Source: UBA11475 sp045593005
GTDB lineage: Bacteria > Bacillota > Clostridia > Christensenellales > Borkfalkiaceae
Reading direction: 5' to 3'
Length of the DNA: 8,368 bases
Assembly (NCBI GenBank): GCA_045593005.1
Contig: JAZNVV010000047.1
Location: forward strand, 1 to 8,368
The notes beneath the pieces were generated by a model. That model was not told the DNA's origin. It ran no database searches and saw only the letters and a program-made list of their open reading frames with translations. Below, in pieces: positions 6,132 to 8,368 of this stretch. The translations under genes and the position numbers were made by a program. The stretch's first letter is position 1, and each line of letters opens with the position of its first letter.

Positions 6132-7925
6132 CTAATATAATTTCACTTTAATAATCCTATCGATTTCGCTATAATCTTTAATGACTTCGACATTGCCTAT
6201 TGAAGAAAAAATTTCAGCAATTTTATCAGCCTGCCCTATGCCACATTCCATAAAAATATAGCCGTTATCGTTAAGATATTTTTTTGAATTTTCACAAATT
6301 ATTTTATAAAAATCAAGACCATCAACACCACCGTCAAGCGCAAGTTTTGGTTCGAAATTTTTAACTTCATCATCAAGCGTATCTATAACTTTACTTTCAA
6401 TGTACGGTGGGTTTGAAATAATAACGTCAAACTTATTTTCGCTTAAAGAGTCAAACATGTTGCTTTCAATAAACGTAACGTTAGCGCCGTTTAGTATTGC
6501 ATTTTCTTTTGCAACCGTTAAAGCATCCAAGCTAACGTCTACTGCAGTAACGTTACAATTTGTCTTTTTGTTTACGGCAATAGAAATTGCCCCACTACCA
6601 GTACAAAGATCTAAAACGTTAGAATTAACGTTAATTACTTTTAACGCTTCTAAAACCAAAAGTTCCGTTTCTGGACGAGGAATTAAAACTCTTTCATCAA
6701 CTTTGATTTTATAATCGAAAAATTCCGTATCCCCGATACAATACCATAACGGTCTGCCCGTCTTACGTTCAGCAACCGTTTTATTAATTACGTCTATCTT
6801 TTTTGCTTTTATAATTTTATCACTATAAACTTCGTCACGACTAATACCAGAGCATAATGCAACAATCCATTCAGCATCAGAAATATCTTTAATACCTGAT
6901 TTTTCAAGTTCTTTAATGACGTTTTGCGTAACGTCTTTTGCAGGTTTTTGCATAACAAATTGTTTTTCTAAAATGCTTTGGTCATTATCCATTTCAAGAA
7001 CTAAATTAAACGATCTAATAGCAACTTCAAGCATATCTTCGTCAGGTTCTTTTGTGGTGATACGTTGTAAAAGCATACCTGGTATTTTTAAAGGTAATAC
7101 TAATGGACTTTTCGTTTTTGCTAAAAGTTTCAAGAGTTCGTAAGATAATCCTGCAACTATCGGCAATGCTAAAATTTTTAATAAAACTCTAAAAATTCCT
7201 TCAATTAAAATACCGTAGAAAGAAAATAGACCTTCAATAAGCGCAAAGACTAAAATGCTAATAACCATTACAAAAACCATAAAAGTTGTTCCACATCTAT
7301 CGTGTATGCGTGAGCATTTTTTAGCGTTTTCAACGGTTAAATCAAGCCCTGCCTCGTAACAAGAAATAGTTTTATGTTCAGCCCCGTGATACATAAACGT
7401 TCTTTTTACGTCAGGTATTAATGCGCAAAACAATATATACGATATAAAAATTAAAATTTTTACACCGCCTTCAATAAAATTCTTTGCAATAGGGTTAAAT
7501 TTTGTTGAAAATAACATTTCTAGCCCTTGTCTAGCAAGTTGTGGTAAAAATATAAAAAGCAAAACAGCTAAACCTAATGCAAGGATAAGGGATACGCCTA
7601 AAATAACCTTCATAAGATCTATTTTAAACGTTTTAGAAAGCCATTTTTCAAACCTACCAGGTTCAGATTCCCCATAAACTTCGGCTGAACGCATTAAACA
7701 TTCCATTCCACCGAACAAAGAACTTATAAACGCTTTACACCCCCTAACGATAGGCAAACGAAGGAAAAAGTTTGTCTTTTCAGGTGGAGGCAAACGCTTA
7801 GTTTCTTCTCTAATGATGCCGTCCTCATCTCTAACAGCCATAGCCATTGAAGTCTTACCACGCATCATAACACCTTCCATAAGTGCTTGACCACCTATAG
7901 AAACTTTCTTATCTTTTTTACTCAT
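6132..7925 (-). CDS. prmC: Fusion: DUF1385 (YqhQ-type) membrane protein + release factor glutamine methyltransferase PrmC
   Basis: One open frame of 597 residues holds two proteins that are normally separate. Residues 1 to about 312 are a complete DUF1385/YqhQ domain: GGQALMEGVMMRG (11-23), about four hydrophobic segments (roughly 105-127, 153-171, 213-235, 238-262), the conserved YHGAEHKTISCYEAG (179-193) and HDRCGTTF (208-215), and the closing LQRITTKEPDEDMLEVAI. Its function is unknown. Residues about 325-597 are a full-length PrmC: helical N-terminal domain, LIPRPETE (414-421), SAM-binding DLCTGSGAI (439-447) and catalytic NPPY (505-508). PrmC N5-methylates the GGQ glutamine of RF1 and RF2 with S-adenosylmethionine. 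Four membrane passes would place both ends on the same side, presumably the cytoplasm. In-frame ATGs near the junction (6992, 6953) lack a Shine-Dalgarno, which argues for one polypeptide. The start has only a weak GGAT at 7933-7936. prfA follows. Confidence 0.92.
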   Translation of the reverse strand: MSKKDKKVSIGGQALMEGVMMRGKTSMAMAVRDEDGIIREETKRLPPPEKTNFFLRLPIVRGCKAFISSLFGGMECLMRSAEVYGESEPGRFEKWLSKTFKIDLMKVILGVSLILALGLAVLLFIFLPQLARQGLEMLFSTKFNPIAKNFIEGGVKILIFISYILFCALIPDVKRTFMYHGAEHKTISCYEAGLDLTVENAKKCSRIHDRCGTTFMVFVMVISILVFALIEGLFSFYGILIEGIFRVLLKILALPIVAGLSYELLKLLAKTKSPLVLPLKIPGMLLQRITTKEPDEDMLEVAIRSFNLVLEMDNDQSILEKQFVMQKPAKDVTQNVIKELEKSGIKDISDAEWIVALCSGISRDEVYSDKIIKAKKIDVINKTVAERKTGRPLWYCIGDTEFFDYKIKVDERVLIPRPETELLVLEALKVINVNSNVLDLCTGSGAISIAVNKKTNCNVTAVDVSLDALTVAKENAILNGANVTFIESNMFDSLSENKFDVIISNPPYIESKVIDTLDDEVKNFEPKLALDGGVDGLDFYKIICENSKKYLNDNGYIFMECGIGQADKIAEIFSSIGNVEVIKDYSEIDRIIKVKLY

Positions 7926-7942
7926 AAATGTTATCCGTTAAT

Positions 7943-7978
7943 AAAAAAGGCTTTTAAAAGAATTCTCCTTTAAAAGCC
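7943..7978 (-). terminator. Rho-independent terminator after rpmE (probably partial)
   Basis: A perfect 10-bp stem (7969-7978 with 7949-7958) with a 10-base loop is followed by six uridines (7948-7943) on the minus strand. It starts 13 bases after the rpmE stop codon. The stem has only three G-C pairs, so it may leak. I see no convincing promoter between it and the fusion gene, so readthrough probably supplies the downstream operon. Such attenuation would give more L31 mRNA than mRNA for the low-abundance proteins behind it. Confidence 0.8.
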
Positions 7979-7991
7979 GTAGCAAACAAAA

Positions 7992-8201
7992 TTATTTGGT
8001 TTTGCTATATCTCTTATTAAACCTATCAACACGGCCACCGGTATCTACTAACTTCTGTTTGCCGGTAAAGAAAGGATGGCATTTGCTACAAATTTCAACC
8101 TTTACAGTATCGGTGTTTTTGGTCGAACCGGTTTTAAATGTTTCACCACAAGCACAAACAACTGTAACTTCGTGATAATTTGGATGGATACCCTGTTTCA
8201 T
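7992..8201 (-). CDS. rpmE: 50S ribosomal protein L31, zinc-binding type
   Basis: L31 is a small protein of the large ribosomal subunit that contributes to contacts with the small subunit. The 69-residue protein has the expected MKQGIHPNYHEV start. The four zinc-ligand cysteines form a CxC pair (16, 18) and a CxxC pair (38, 41), followed by HPFFTGKQKLVDTGGRVDRFNKRY. It is therefore the zinc-containing (C+) form, not the Cys-less paralogue made under zinc limitation. The ATG at 8201 has a strong GAGGTGA ribosome-binding site at 8206-8212, and a near-consensus promoter lies just upstream. It heads the operon with the DUF1385-PrmC fusion and prfA, a gene order known from other Bacillota. Confidence 0.98.
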   Translation of the reverse strand: MKQGIHPNYHEVTVVCACGETFKTGSTKNTDTVKVEICSKCHPFFTGKQKLVDTGGRVDRFNKRYSKTK

Positions 8202-8231
8202 TTTATCACCTCTTTTATGTATTACTGCATA

Positions 8232-8260
8232 ATTATATATTATTTCTTTTTACAAGTCAA
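8232..8260 (-). promoter_or_regulatory. Strong sigma-A promoter of rpmE
   Basis: On the minus strand TTGACT (8260-8255) and a perfect TATAAT (8237-8232) are separated by exactly 17 bases. Transcription should start near 8225, leaving a leader of about 24 bases that carries GAGGTGA. This is the best promoter in the window and fits a highly expressed ribosomal protein gene. Confidence 0.9.
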
Positions 8261-8315
8261 CTGCTTTTAATGTAATTTTACAAAAATCTATAAAAATATT
8301 TAATGGAAATTTTAC

Positions 8316-8344
8316 TTGATTTTTTTTGAATATTATATTACAAT
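8316..8344 (+). promoter_or_regulatory. Divergent sigma-A promoter pointing out of the right edge
   Basis: TTGATT (8316-8321) and TACAAT (8339-8344) on the plus strand are 17 bases apart. The -10 box differs from consensus at one position. A ribosome-binding site follows at 8361-8365, so a plus-strand gene should start a few bases beyond the window. The -35 boxes of this promoter and the rpmE promoter are 55 bases apart, so the two could share regulation. Confidence 0.7.
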
Positions 8345-8360
8345 AAGATTTAGAATAATA

Positions 8361-8365
8361 AGGAG
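8361..8365 (+). promoter_or_regulatory. Ribosome-binding site of a gene starting beyond the right edge
   Basis: AGGAG lies about 10 bases downstream of the predicted start of the divergent transcript, and the sequence ends three bases later. No start codon is inside the window, so the gene itself cannot be named. Confidence 0.6.
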
Positions 8366-8368
8366 TAA

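Noticed and set aside
6400..6714. Plus-strand open frame of 104 codons opposite the PrmC domain
   Set aside because: It is antisense to the catalytic core of PrmC. Its composition is what the complement of that gene gives, and no independent coding evidence is visible.
6932..6992. Separate translation start for PrmC inside the fusion (in-frame ATGs at 6992 and 6953)
   Set aside because: Neither has a Shine-Dalgarno sequence upstream and the frame is continuous. A minor internal initiation product cannot be excluded.
1..8368. Mobile elements, CRISPR arrays, tRNA or rRNA genes, or a defence system
   Set aside because: No transposase, integrase, repeat-spacer pattern, cloverleaf or defence-type gene is visible. 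The content is housekeeping genes plus two proteins of unknown function.

Overview
The window is AT-rich. Every complete gene lies on the minus strand, so transcription runs from right to left. The genes are housekeeping or conserved bacterial genes with strong Shine-Dalgarno sequences and rho-independent terminators. DUF5685, the YqhQ/DUF1385 family and the gene order rpmE / DUF1385 / prmC / prfA all point to a low-GC Bacillota, most likely a member of the Clostridia. A finer placement, for example Christensenellales-like, is only a guess. I saw no mobile element, CRISPR array, tRNA, rRNA or riboswitch.

Layout from right to left, in the direction of transcription. (1) At 8202-8368 there is a divergent intergenic region. 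A very good sigma-A promoter drives rpmE leftwards, and a second good promoter with a Shine-Dalgarno points right towards a gene that starts just outside the window. (2) At 3812-8201 there is a translation-centred operon. It holds rpmE (ribosomal protein L31), a 597-residue fusion of a DUF1385/YqhQ membrane protein with the release-factor glutamine methyltransferase PrmC, prfA (release factor 1, a substrate of PrmC), and an aspartate-aminotransferase-type gene whose ribosome-binding site overlaps the prfA stop codon. A partial terminator follows rpmE and a GC-rich terminator closes the operon at 3782-3799. (3) At 3248-3652 there is a small stand-alone P-loop NTPase of unknown function with its own promoter. 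(4) At 1701-3173 lies thrC (threonine synthase), whose promoter overlaps the hairpin that follows the P-loop gene. (5) At 590-1594 lies trpS (tryptophanyl-tRNA synthetase), whose promoter is nested in the thrC terminator. The left edge carries the 5' part of a DUF5685 gene, coupled to trpS.

Together the genes cover translation (L31, RF1 and its modifying enzyme, TrpRS) and the aspartate-threonine amino-acid branch (aspartate aminotransferase, threonine synthase). The most unusual item is the DUF1385-PrmC fusion, which would tether the release-factor methyltransferase to the membrane next to the gene for its substrate. The other points worth checking are the orphan P-loop protein, a 20-bp perfect palindrome inside the trpS promoter, the repeated nesting of terminators and promoters, and a codon-context bias favouring C-ending codons before G. 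No intergenic gap exceeds about 170 bases.
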